Shown one piece after another: positions 43,527 through 53,699 of a stretch of DNA of 64,000 nucleotides. The notes under the pieces were generated by a model. That model was not told where the DNA came from. It ran no database searches and saw nothing but the letters and a program-made list of their open reading frames with translations. The stretch is taken from positions 930,001-994,000 of the forward strand of contig KN832872.1 of NCBI GenBank assembly GCA_000827325.1. The letters are read 5' to 3'. Origin of the DNA: Oidiodendron maius Zn. Lineage: Eukaryota > Ascomycota > Leotiomycetes > Myxotrichaceae. A program made the translations under genes and the position numbers. Positions within the stretch are counted from its first letter, which is position 1; the number at the start of each line of letters is the position of its first letter.

Positions 43527-44833
43527 ATGGCACCTTCAGCGCTTGATATCCCACCCACAACATCCCACCTCCTTACCCAGAAGCCTGTGGATAAGACGAT
43601 TTTCCCTGACGGAATCAAGACCTCCGGCCAGCATCCCCCACTCTACGACCAACTCAGACCCTACACAGACTTCCCCCAGGAGATCTCTGGAGGAACGGTA
43701 TGGAAATCCGAGGATTATACGGATAACCCTGAAAGATGGGTACACGAATTCTCTGCGCAGGAAGTTGCAGAGCTGAGTGCTGCCGCTGATAAGTTTATCG
43801 CGGATGGGATTCCTCTGACTGGGATCTCTAAGGTGGGTGCTATCGCATCAGAAATTATTTATTATCATTGCTTACATTATGTCCTAGGAGAATTTCACTC
43901 CCTTGCCAGTTCTATCCATTTTATTAGCTTCAGTTCGGGCTGAGATACTCAACGGCAAGGGCTTTATCCTCTTTAAGGGGCTGCCGGTAGTTCAATGGGG
44001 TAACCGCAAATCGGCAGTGGCGTATATGGGACTCGGAACTCATCTAGGCTATTTCGTCAGTCAAAATGGCCGAGGGCATGTACTCGGGCACGTCAAGGAT
44101 CTTGGGGAGGATGCTAAACAGATTGATAAAGTCCGAATTTATAGAACAAATGCTCGGTAAGTCAGGCATTGAACACGTTCATGCCAGCACCATCTGATTT
44201 ATATCCAGGCAATTCTTCCACTCTGACGACTCGGACATAGTTGGATTACTGTGCATCGCCAGAGCCCTTGAAGGTGGCGAGTCTGACCTTGTTTCCTCGC
44301 ACCACGTGTGGAACACCCTTCAAAAGGAGCGTCCAGACGTAGCAGAAACCTTGACGAAACCCATCTGGTACTTTGACCGCAAGGGAGAGGTGAGTGTTGG
44401 CGAAGAAGGATATATTCGAACGTCAGTATTCTACCTCGAGACGGGTGAGAATGGACGAGTGTATTCCAAATGGGACCCTTATTATATCAAGTCGCTGGAC
44501 CGGTTCATTAACGCAGGAGTAATCCCTGCCCTGTCTCCGGAGCAGATTGAGGCAACCAAGGTTCTGGAGGAGACCTGCAATCGGCTAAAACTTCACATGA
44601 TCCTGGAAGTCGGAGACATACAGTTCTTGAGTAACGAGCATGTATTACATGCTCGCACAGCATATACCGATCATGCTCCACCGGCGCCAAGACGACATTT
44701 GATGAGGTTGTGGCTGGCCACTCCCGAGAGTGAAGGAGGTTGGAAGCTGCCGTTCCATGACTCGGTAGAAAAGAAGAGGGGAGGGATTCAGGTTAACGAC
44801 CAAGCGCCTGTTGCGCCTCTCGATGCTGAATAA
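43527..44833 (+). CDS. TauD/TfdA-type Fe(II)/2-oxoglutarate dioxygenase
   Basis: Exons 43527-43832, 43888-44156 and 44209-44833 give 399 aa, with introns of 55 and 52 nt. The family uses Fe(II), O2 and 2-oxoglutarate to hydroxylate small acids such as taurine or sulfonates. The metal triad is visible: H196-x-D198 in FFHSDDSD and distal H339 in EHVLHARTAY, with a 2-oxoglutarate-binding Arg in PRRHLMRLWL. ILNGKGFILFKGLP and GTHLGYFVSQN match fungal members. There is no signal peptide or membrane segment, so it is probably cytosolic. Substrate cannot be read from sequence. Many fungal relatives lie in catabolic or secondary-metabolite settings, but no cluster is evident around this one. Confidence 0.9.
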
Positions 44834-45381
44834 ATGCATTGTATTATAGCCCTTTATAACTACTATATTTTCAAAGGCAAATGCACATTGGTGCACGACA
44901 CCTGATTTCTTTGATCATTGAGATGCTGTTGGAGTCGTAGCAGCCCATGAGGCCATGCTTGGGACATCGGGTTTTGGAAACTCTGCGTAATCTCCGTGGC
45001 CGTTGCCTGGTGTGTCCATCCTTAAACGTGTCGCATGTATTGAATCCCTTCCCATTGCCGCATGGAATGCCTATCTCCATCCATCTGCACTTACTTGGGC
45101 AGCCCATGGATCGGTAATACTCGATAGTGCACATTGGGACCGGAGATTTTTAAATGATTTATGTAAGGCAGCCACAATATCGTGCAATAATCTTGAAACG
45201 GCTGAAGTTAGGATGTTAATTATACATGCTTTTGGTTAACCTGTGGCCCCTCTAGACGTACGCCTCCTATATAACATTAATATTCCGTGAATCACTGATC
45301 TCTGGATCGATCCTCGTAGTTCTGCCTTCTGAACCTTTGGCTCCATGCTCTCTGTCATTATACATATATACCGTCATCTAG
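44834..45381. other. Convergent 3' region
   Basis: It lies between the ends of the dioxygenase (+) and Sdh7 (-). An AATAAA overlaps the dioxygenase stop codon. No gene is seen. Confidence 0.5.
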
Positions 45382-45880
45382 TTATTGCTCGCCGTCTTCG
45401 GCATCCCTCTTCTGTATTGCCTTCATAAGTTCGTACAACTGGCCAATCTGTTGATCTATCTCTAGTCAGTACTCAACTTTATAGAGGAATTTATTATTAA
45501 GTAATACCACTCATCTTCTCAATCTTAGCCATGTCCAATTTTTCCCCTTTCCAGGTATTACCCTCCAGCTGCTGCGCATACATCTGCCACTCAGTCAAGA
45601 AGCCGATCTACCACCATTAGCTACCAGTTAATTCTGTTCCCAAGAGCACGCAGCTTACGATATGAATGGGATTCTCCACGTTTTGGTGCGCTCTGAACTC
45701 CTTCTTGATATACGTGTCGCCGAGTATTCGCATGTCTCCATCTAAGTGCTTTCGATGTGCGCGCAGGATCCTTCGATAGAGCGGAATGGGCGGCAACAAA
45801 GCCATCGGCGCGGGCTTGAAGCCCTTGGCCGAACCAGCCGCCGAGGGAGTGGCCATCAAGAGACGTAGATGCGCCCTCAT
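45382..45880 (-). CDS. sdh7: Succinate dehydrogenase assembly factor 3 (Sdh7/ACN9)
   Basis: Exons 45880-45659, 45607-45508 and 45455-45382 give 131 aa, the usual family length. Both introns are about 51 nt. It is a LYR-motif mitochondrial matrix protein that helps insert iron-sulfur clusters into Sdh2 (complex II). Visible are the LYR motif in PLYRRILRAHR, GDTYIKKEFRAH, NPIHI and FLTEWQMYAQQLEG, then KMSDQQIGQLYELM. Two nearby donor/acceptor pairs are possible at the last intron; the pair chosen is the one restoring KMSDQQIGQ. The Arg/Leu/Ala N-terminus fits a mitochondrial presequence. Confidence 0.92.
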
Positions 45881-46082
45881 GTTGCAGACTCCTGTGCTAA
45901 TCGCAACCTGAGACTTCGAAGAGAACGGAAGCTTGCTCGGCGCTCAAACTGCCGTAAGGTCGGCAAGCAGTCTCGGCAAAACTTTCTCCCGCATAAAGGA
46001 AAGGCGCAGCCTCGCAGGACGATGCTGGTCCGCAGAACCCTGACACCTACCTGCACCTCTACCCAGAGCTTTGGGTCTGGTC
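45881..46082. promoter_or_regulatory. Bidirectional promoter, Sdh7 / Mtq2
   Basis: Only 202 bp separate the two divergent start codons, so promoter elements must be shared or overlap. Confidence 0.6.
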
Positions 46083-46841
46083 ATGCTGCCGACGCCGTCC
46101 ACCTCGCATGTGGCGTTCGAGAGAGTCTACGAACCAGCTGAGGACTCGTACCTGCTACTAGATACCTTGTCTTCGGAGGCAGAAAAGGCTTTCCTTCAGC
46201 GTCGGTTCAGCAGTACCCTAACGGGCGTGCTATCCCCATTGGTGGTCGAGATAGGAACGGGCTCAGGTGTCGTCCTTTCGTTTGTCGATGCGCATGCAGA
46301 GACAATTTTTGGCAGAGAGGATGTCTTGACTGCAGGAATTGACGTCAATAGGTTCGCCTGTGAAGCTACAGTGCAGACCGTGAAGGTCGCGGAGCAGGAG
46401 CAGGTGGTCCAGGGCAAGACAAGTGGGATTTACCTCGGGAACGTCGTAGGGGATCTTGCAGGGCCTCTGAGATCGTCGACGGTTGACGTCTTGATCTTCA
46501 ACCCGCCTTATGTTCCAACCCCTGATCTACCTGAGCTACCAGCGCTATCCAATACGGCAGCAAACTCTTCTTTCGAAGACGACTCGCATTTGTTAGCCTT
46601 ATCCTATGCTGGGGGTGCGGATGGAATGGAAACTACAAATCGGCTACTGGATTCTCTGCCCGGAATCTTGAATAGTGATCGAGGCTGTGCGTATATTCTG
46701 CTCTGTGCCCAAAACAAACCCGAGGACGTGAAGCAGCGGATCAGGAGCTGGGGCAGGAAGTGGGGGGTAGAAACAGTGAGAAGTAGCGGAATGAAAGCTG
46801 GATGGGAAAAATTGCAGATAATCAGAATATTCCGCACGTAG
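46083..46841 (+). CDS. mtq2: eRF1 methyltransferase catalytic subunit Mtq2 (HemK2/N6AMT1)
   Basis: A single exon encodes 252 aa. Mtq2, with its partner Trm112, methylates the glutamine of the GGQ motif of release factor eRF1. The Rossmann methyltransferase signature is clear: SAM-binding VVEIGTGSG (about residues 54-62), acidic motif GIDVN, and the catalytic NPPY at residue 140. The N-terminal VYEPAEDSYLLLDTL is typical of the HemK2 branch. The chosen ATG gives the expected start 11 residues before that segment. No target peptide is seen; cytosolic. Confidence 0.95.
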   Translation: MLPTPSTSHVAFERVYEPAEDSYLLLDTLSSEAEKAFLQRRFSSTLTGVLSPLVVEIGTGSGVVLSFVDAHAETIFGREDVLTAGIDVNRFACEATVQTVKVAEQEQVVQGKTSGIYLGNVVGDLAGPLRSSTVDVLIFNPPYVPTPDLPELPALSNTAANSSFEDDSHLLALSYAGGADGMETTNRLLDSLPGILNSDRGCAYILLCAQNKPEDVKQRIRSWGRKWGVETVRSSGMKAGWEKLQIIRIFRT

Positions 46842-47086
46842 CAGCATAGTCCTCACTAGCGCAGAATAGGCCGAAATAAAGATAACTTAGCACATCACAT
46901 CCAAGGATCATTGCGCGCAAATCGATTGTTGTTGACTGTACCTGATTTTATATCCACAAACGCCAGTGACCCTCAAGCCATGTATGGCTTCTCTTCTCGA
47001 AGCCGTATGTAAAGAACAGGCATAGATGATTCAGCCCTCAGAAGCTCCAGCTTTCACGCCTCTATAGAGCTCTCCCCTTCGATCTC

Positions 47087-47645
47087 TTAGAATCCTCTCC
47101 CTCCTCCCCGACCACGTCCTCTGAAGCCACCTCGTCCTCTTGGGCCTCCACGACCCCGACCGCCCCTAGCACCCCCTCTATCCGCAGTCTCTTTCCTGGC
47201 CTTGTTCTTAGGTTTCGGCGCATCGTCGATGAGAAGCGTGTCGAGGGGCAGCGAGTCCGGGAGGATGAAATAACGGATCGTCGAGCCGCGCAGGTTGATG
47301 GTATCGAGGGAGATGGGATCGCGGCCGCGTGGGGTCATCTTAACTGCACGAAGAGCGGTGTTCATCTGTGGAGAGACAGATGTTATGGTGCCGTGGATAA
47401 TGGTGCCTTTCCCCTGTCAGCTTCTCACAGCTATTCTTAGATTTTATAGCTAGAAGAAACTCACCATTCTTGAGCTCTATAGTAACAGTCTCGTTCGCGC
47501 ACTTCATTAAAAACCTACCCAGTGCCACAAAAGTCAGTCAGGAAGCCTTCGAGCGGCAGCCTTTTGGGAGACGAAGGATGCTCAGCTTTTGCGAATTGGA
47601 CGAGGCCGGCCTGGGAAAGAGTAGAGCTTACCTGACGAGCTTCAT
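47087..47645 (-). CDS. smd1: Sm core protein SmD1
   Basis: Exons 47645-47632 (only 14 nt), 47514-47465 and 47406-47087 give 127 aa. The spliced start is MKLVRFLMK, as in SmD1 from yeast to human. SmD1 is one of the seven Sm ring proteins on U1, U2, U4 and U5 snRNAs. Sm1 is [17 protein letters not shown]...[10 protein letters not shown] and Sm2 is [16 protein letters not shown]. The C-terminus is an RG/RGG tail (about 95-127), the usual substrate of arginine methylation. The 117-nt first intron and the 14-nt first exon make this start easy to miss. Minus-strand neighbour of Pkr1. Confidence 0.96.
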
Positions 47646-48090
47646 CGTGCCGACTGTGTGAGATTGCAGACACGAGTATTGATTTTGGGAGGTGTCCGTC
47701 GGGTTGCGTGACTATCGTGTACGTGACTAGCAGGCACACAAAAGTGATTTCCAGCCTTTCGTGTCGTCGCGAAATATTCGGATACATGCACGTGACCTGC
47801 AACGTTAAGGGACCCGCGAGTGCAGAAAATATTTTTGGGCCTCGAAGGTTAAGCAGCATGTGTAAGAAAAGAGTTCTCTGGAGGAAGGATATTTTAGAAG
47901 GAGAGAGTCTACTGCGTGTAGATTTCCCTTGAAAAGAATCACACTCAGTTTATCTCTTCTTGATATTGGTATTTCCTGACCAAATCTGTACACATATATA
48001 TTACCAACTAAAGACATTCTAACATCGTCGCAGCTCTTGGGTATCAAACAGAAACTAGCCTGCCATATATCACTTCCAAAAAAAATACCC
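47646..48090 (-). other. SmD1 promoter and Pkr1 3' UTR
   Basis: No gene is seen. A CACGTG box (CACGTGAC) is at 47789-47794, about 145 bp before the SmD1 start. Confidence 0.5.
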
Positions 48091-48549
48091 CTATTTCTCC
48101 TTCTCTTTCTCATTCTCGTCTACTCTCTCCCACTCGTCCTCGGTGCTGATCTCTGACCTGCTCCCCCAGTCCCCACGGTCCTTCAGGTCTCCCCTTTGTT
48201 GCTGGGGCTCTAGGCTCGTGCTACCGGATGTAGATTTCTTCGTAGTTACAACAATCTCGGCTTCTGTCTCTGTATCATCTGCAGCATCATCGGCTTGCCT
48301 CTTCTTTCGTGCCTCTTCCTCCTCCTGTGACTTGAGCGCCTGTACCTCAGTGACGAACCAGTTGATGCCCCACCATAACCCTGCGCTCAAGATTGATAAG
48401 ATGGCGAAGTGGATGCTGTAGGTCGTAAGAAGGAGGACGAGGAGGACCAGTTGTAGACATGCAAAAGATACATTCGTCGCGAGTACCAGGGTCGAAGTCG
48501 GGCCCGGTATGAATATGGACTGAACGAGATCGACGAAAAAGGTGGACAT
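48091..48549 (-). CDS. pkr1: V-ATPase assembly factor Pkr1
   Basis: A single exon encodes 152 aa. Pkr1 is a small ER membrane protein needed to assemble the V0 sector of the vacuolar ATPase. The N-terminal 70 residues show the family pattern: FFVDLVQSIFIPG, then two adjacent hydrophobic helices (about 25-42 and 44-64) with the WWGINWFV end. The C-terminal half is a highly charged Glu/Lys-rich cytosolic tail. No retrieval motif other than Lys near the C-terminus (EKEKEK) is seen. Confidence 0.88.
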   Translation of the reverse strand: MSTFFVDLVQSIFIPGPTSTLVLATNVSFACLQLVLLVLLLTTYSIHFAILSILSAGLWWGINWFVTEVQALKSQEEEEARKKRQADDAADDTETEAEIVVTTKKSTSGSTSLEPQQQRGDLKDRGDWGSRSEISTEDEWERVDENEKEKEK

Positions 48550-49699
48550 AATTTTTGCCTTCGATATATAGACGCTGGCGTTGTAGTGGTTTCACGTTGA
48601 TATGGGAGTCGCTGGGTCTAGTCACTACATTTGAATATTTGAGCGCAGATTCGTCGGGTTTGTAGCAGTGCGTCTCCTTACCCAAAGACTTGATAGCTTT
48701 CGGGCACACTGGAGCTGCTGTACTGATTCTGGTATTGACAGATCGTTCAGATCTTATGTGTTGTCTGGAGTACGCGTGAAGGACAGAGTGTTGTTTACTT
48801 CGACGTGTTGCTGGTAACAAATTGACCGCCTGAACCGACCACACTCGTCACCCTGCATTTTTGCGGCCTGATATTCCCCGCGGCCGCAACAAGTCTCGTT
48901 ACGGTATGGCAGTCTTTGAAACACCTACGAAGATAACGGTATTCATTGAAGCAGACGATATCTACCTCGAGTTCAAATGTATATGAGCTTCTCGGGACAT
49001 ATTGTGGGTACAAAATACATGGGCAGCCCGACCTGATAAGCTGCATCTGATCCTGCCGCGGATGCTCCCGTCACTGTCTTGGTTGTCATGCGATCTTTTC
49101 CCTCTTCGCTTCAATGAGGTAAGGGATACTGGGGCGGATCGCGAGTGGTGGATTAAACTTCCAAGCTGGGCTTTTCCCAACCTAACTGTTCTCTCAAGGT
49201 GCAGGGAGCTGGCAGCAGGTCTCTAAATTCCATAGCCACATCCAGGACATTCCCACATCCCCGGATACCATTCCCCGATGACAATTTATGGCATCTTACA
49301 GCTCCTTGGCTATATCGAAAATTATGTGTCGCTCTTGGAAGTGACAAATTTCATTCGTGAATCGTCAGGGAATAATTGGCCTGGTTATAGTGCCCGTAAA
49401 CGGCTGCTCGCTCTGTGGTATCAGCCTGATAAGGAGACGAGAGGTGTACTGTACATTAGAGGGATTGACCGCAATAAGATCTCTCTTAAGATAGAGCCTT
49501 GACCCCGCTCAGTTAATTAAAATCTTGGTACAACCTCTGGGATGACCAAGAGAGACATCTGTTGTAGATCCATCTTCCACATGCCAGGTTCGAAAAGAAG
49601 AAAAGAAGAAAAGAGAAAACTCTCAGACGGCCAGAGTAGCAGGCCTCTGGAGGCAGACGGTATCATCACGCCTCACACCTACGCATAGGAGTTCATGCC

Positions 49700-49729
49700 C
49701 CCCCCACTGTCTATGTATAAGGTGGGGGG
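49700..49729. repeat. G/C hairpin, 8-bp stem
   Basis: CCCCCCAC at 49700-49707 pairs perfectly with GTGGGGGG at 49722-49729 around a 14-nt AT-rich loop. No gene end is adjacent, so it is not an obvious terminator. Confidence 0.6.
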
Positions 49730-49915
49730 TAACAATCGAGGGGCAGCAGCCTCAAACCGACAAACCTGATCGCACGCGGGTCACGGCAGCTTCCTGTTGG
49801 AGCTTCAGCCTCTCCTTCGAGAACGCCATCTGCATTGTTCTTCACGCCGCTGAGAGGATCGGAGAGTTTATTGCTGCAACCTCAGCCTTGTCACCGCGTT
49901 CCGTGCGGTTTTTTT

Positions 49916-49929
49916 AAGTCCCGGGACTT
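49916..49929. repeat. 14-bp perfect palindrome
   Basis: AAGTCCCGGGACTT is a perfect inverted repeat preceded by a T tract. It could be a dimeric protein-binding site; no factor is identified. Confidence 0.6.
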
Positions 49930-51920
49930 GCATCATTACTGTTAGTACTGGGCTTGCGTACTATACGTATCCTATGTCGATATGTTCATCTATCACTCTG
50001 TTGGTAAGGTGGAGTTGTTGGTCCCACCACACCGCCTCTTCCCCCTTGGTAAATAACAGGCGACTTTCGCCCCTCCATCCGGCTGAAGCTGGTCAACCGA
50101 TCATGCTGTAGGGATCTGCGAGGCGTCGCTGCTCTCGGGACCACGGGATGACCGTTTGCGCATCGCCGAGGATCGTCACTGCTCGACAGAGAGAGGGGGC
50201 GTCGAGGAGCGAACCCGAGGGTCGATAGGAGACCGTAGGCACTGTATTACTTGACCCACGGACAAGTAGGATGGCGTCAGATGATGGAAGGATTGGGCGT
50301 TCTATTGGAGGCGCTCACCGAGAGCCGACCCCGCTGGCGTTGGAAGACATTCCGTACAGTCAGTGTGCCAAATCTTTGTAAGCCACGCAGCATTCAAAGA
50401 AACTCCAGCAAAATTCGACTCTACAATGCCTGTCGTCCAAATTGACAGAGGGAGAATTATACTTCTTGCGGCACCAAACCTCTTTTGCGCAGTTCTCCTC
50501 CTCCCTCTTCCTGTGAAATCTTTACCCTGAAACATCTGGTACAGAAAATGCCTCTTAATCGAACCCAAGTCAACGTCGGAAATCCGTGCATACACTACCA
50601 ACACACGACGTTGCGATGCCCTGCCTTCCTCGGAGTAGCAGAACAGCGTAGTAATTGGGATAATCAGAGATCGTCACACACTACAAAGGCAGCGGCAGAG
50701 GCGATAGGGTGGGGGGGAGGCCGGTGCAGGGATGCAGGCTGTGCAGGTATCACAGTCCCCACCAGCTGGTGGGAGCAGAGGAGCAGGTGCAAGCGCAGGT
50801 GGCAGACCGGTAGAGCCAGTGTTGAGGCAGAATTCCTCCCCAGGAAGCCTGAAGGCGGCAGGGAAGAGTGGATCTTAATAGTGTATAGCAGAGTGCGACG
50901 ATAGAACCACCATACCGCATACTCTGGTCGGGCAGAGCTGCTAGCTGCCTAGGCGGGAAAGGTGCCAGGGGCGCCAACGGGGGAGGCATTGGCAGATCGA
51001 GCGCCCATGAGGTCAGCCAACCGGGGAGATCGCTCTCCTGTCCGACTTCGTCGTGGTGTCGATGATTGTCCCTCCTGTCGGTCTTGCCCAGTCCTTTTCC
51101 TCATGGCTGGCTGCTTGCTAACGTTGTGTCCATATCCATGCCGAAGTGTGATGCTCTGCTGCATTCCGGGTCAGCGATTGCGGGACGGTGCTGTGAGCGA
51201 GGGACAGTGCTTTTCACGGTGAGTGCGGAGGTGTGCTCTTGTCGACCTGATTCCGTGCGCCCTATGGGCAGGCCGTTGCCATTAGGAATCCTGTGTCTGT
51301 ATCAGGTGTCAGGCGAGAGGGAGTCCCGCCATCTCATGTGAATCAATTAGACATGAGGGCCCATTCAGAATGAGCGGCTCCCTCGTGCTGGTCCACGACG
51401 TGCTGCCTATCCCTCTTACTGCATCAATCGCACCACATCTGACGGAGGAAGGATGGTCCTGCGGTCCGGGACAGGCAAAGACAGGGCGGACTAATCGCGG
51501 CCACAGCCCAAAGCAGCAGTCAAACCCACTGATAGGCTGCGGGGCTCTTTTTTGGAGGTTGACTGCTCAGTAGTGGTGTTGTTCCGCTCTCAGGCAGGAT
51601 AGTGTACTGTAATATTATTGCGTGGAGCCGCTGGCGTATAGGCGATGCGCAAGGATGAAGGGTGGAGAGCTGGGCCCAGTGGGTTGCTACGCGTTGGAGC
51701 GGGACAGCACTTTCGTACGACGTAACTACACGGTCCTGTACCTGAGGTATTCTTGTTCTGCCCTGGACAAAGTAGGTTGAGGATATGTAGAATAGGAGCG
51801 TTTAGTGGGTCGTCATCAGCCCTCTGACGGAGCTCCTGAGCTTCCCATACCACCCGGCGCTTTGGCAGTGAGGGAGAAACTGCAGCCACGGATGTGAAAA
51901 TAAGTAGTATGCATAGTCGA

Positions 51921-51945
51921 CTGTCTGTGTGTCTGTGTGTCTGTA
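51921..51945 (+). repeat. TG/CTGT microsatellite
   Basis: Repeated CTGTGTGT units form a short microsatellite upstream of the coiled-coil gene leader. Confidence 0.8.
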
Positions 51946-52470
51946 TAGCACAGTACACGCAGTGAATACAGTAATCGAATGGTGGGTTATGGTTATGGGG
52001 AAGATGCCTGCCTGAGAGCCTGAAATCCTTCCGTTCGCCTTGTGCCGTATCCTCGTCCTCCCTCGTCTCCCCCAGTCTGTCGCCGTCTCCACCAAATCTT
52101 CCGCCCAACCCGTACAGTACTTCCTGCTGTACCTCACCCTCTCTCACACACTCTCTCTCACTCTCTCCAACCACCACGCACACGCTCACACTCTCCGCTC
52201 CACTCCCACACTCTTCCTCGACCAAGCGAACCCCCATATCTCCCCTCCCATCCCATTCATTCCCACGCCCATTCCCATATCTCTCCGTTTCGGCCTCTTT
52301 CTCCCTCGACTCCTGCCGCACTGTCGCCGTCTGGGGTTTACTTGAACTGCATCTGACTACTTCTCGTCCACTTCGCGATTACGGCCATTCTCCTCTAGAT
52401 TGGGCAGATCCTCCTGCTGAGAACAAGCTCACTTTTCCTTCCTTCATATTCGACCTTACATATACCAAGC

Positions 52471-53174
52471 ATGACATCGCAGCCCTCCTCAACCACACCC
52501 ACTGCCTCTCCATCCACTGCGACGGTGGCCGTCAGCTCGTCCACTGACCCCCCTTCCCCCGCCTCTGCTTCTAGTGCTGCAGCAGCTACGGCCACTGTTG
52601 CGACTGCCAGCCAAGGATCTGAGTATCGCGACCCCAATCCGTCAACCACCACGCCAGGCTCCTCGGCCTCGTCAGTCAACGGCGATGACCCCACCCGCAC
52701 CCCGAATCAGGCTCTCGCTCGTCCCAAAATTGGCACTCGCAAGTCGAGTGGTACTATTATCGTACCTCGAGAGCACCCGCGCGTCGAACTGAAGGAGGGC
52801 GATGAGGTTTTTGACGCTGATGATGCCCGTGCCATGAGTCCCAGGCGGAGCAGTCAGGACCTGGAGAAGATGGGCCAGGAGGCCCGGGCACAGCTGAATG
52901 AGTATGTTTTCTTGATTTGCTTCCATTTCACTCCTCAATTCACTTGTGGTGTATATCCCATCTCTACAAGGCTGCCTGTTAACATTCGATATCTTTTGCC
53001 AGGCATGCAAAGATCCTCCAAGAATCCCTCCTCGAGATCTTCAACAGGATTGAGGCCGTCAAGCATGAGCACGACAAGCTGGACAATAACAACAAGTTCC
53101 TGCAAAAATATATCGGAGACCTGATGTCGACGTCCAAGATCACGTCAACGGGCTCCAGCGGACGAAAGAAATAG
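52471..53174 (+). CDS. Short coiled-coil protein, SCOC-like
   Basis: Exons 52471-52901 and 53003-53174 give 200 aa, with a 101-nt intron (GTATGT...TTGCCAG). The first 140 residues are Ser/Thr/Ala/Pro-rich and disordered. The C-terminal 55 form a heptad coiled coil (AKILQESLLEIFNRIEAVKHE) ending LQKYIGDLMSTSKIT. That matches the SCOC/UNC-69 short coiled-coil family, in animals a Golgi-associated Arl1 partner involved in autophagy and axonal transport. In a fungus a Golgi or trafficking role is inferred only. The 5' region has an exceptionally long CT-rich leader. Confidence 0.8.
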
Positions 53175-53699
53175 ATAAATCACGGTCATGTATCATGGAT
53201 TCAAGGTCAGAGTCACGACTTGGAGGCGGGGGGATTTGCACTTTAGCATTGCGGAGGCGTCATTCGAATTGTTTGTGTACACGCTGTGGTTGGACTGCGT
53301 GGATTTGGGGCATTCAGCGTTGGCGTCTACTATTTTCCATCATACCCTGGAAGCAGGACCCCACCAGTTAAGAGAAACGGTAGATCGCTGGTTTCTCACG
53401 AATAAGTCCCTAGGATGCAGGATTGAGCGAACCTCGATGAGACCCTGTATAATAGCTATCTAATGAGAGCAGCCTGAACGTACCTGCCCTACCTACTACT
53501 TTTTAACGACACGAGAGTGAGATTCATGAGGCACAGACAGCCACGAGACCCCACTCTCTGTCATCCCTCGTGGTACTCCTTGTAAGAATGGGATAAAATG
53601 AATTTTTTGATGACATCAAGGAAGTTGCCGTGCTAATAATAATATGCTTAGAATGTTAGGGTTCTCACATAACGCCTTCTCTGTCAGACTCGTGCAATC
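53175..53699. other. Convergent 3' region
   Basis: It lies between the SCOC-like gene (+) and the 479-aa gene (-). No gene is seen. Confidence 0.45.

Larger units (their letters stand above)
48550..52470. other. Long gene-free stretch (3.9 kb)
   Basis: No gene is supported on either strand. The left end is the Pkr1 promoter. A small 74-codon frame at 49278-49502 has no family. The middle (49700-50250) contains a G/C hairpin and a 14-bp palindrome. The right end (52040-52470) is strongly CT-rich on the plus strand and is almost certainly the leader of the coiled-coil gene; a minus-strand 243-codon frame is only its shadow. A long promoter or an untranslated RNA are both possible. Confidence 0.5.

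Noticed and set aside
49278-49502. 74-codon frame as a possible small gene
   Set aside because: It has no family, leader or conserved motif, and its length is within chance for this composition.
51590-52321. 243-codon minus-strand frame
   Set aside because: It is antisense to the CT-rich leader of the SCOC-like gene, its composition follows the CT bias, and no domain is visible.
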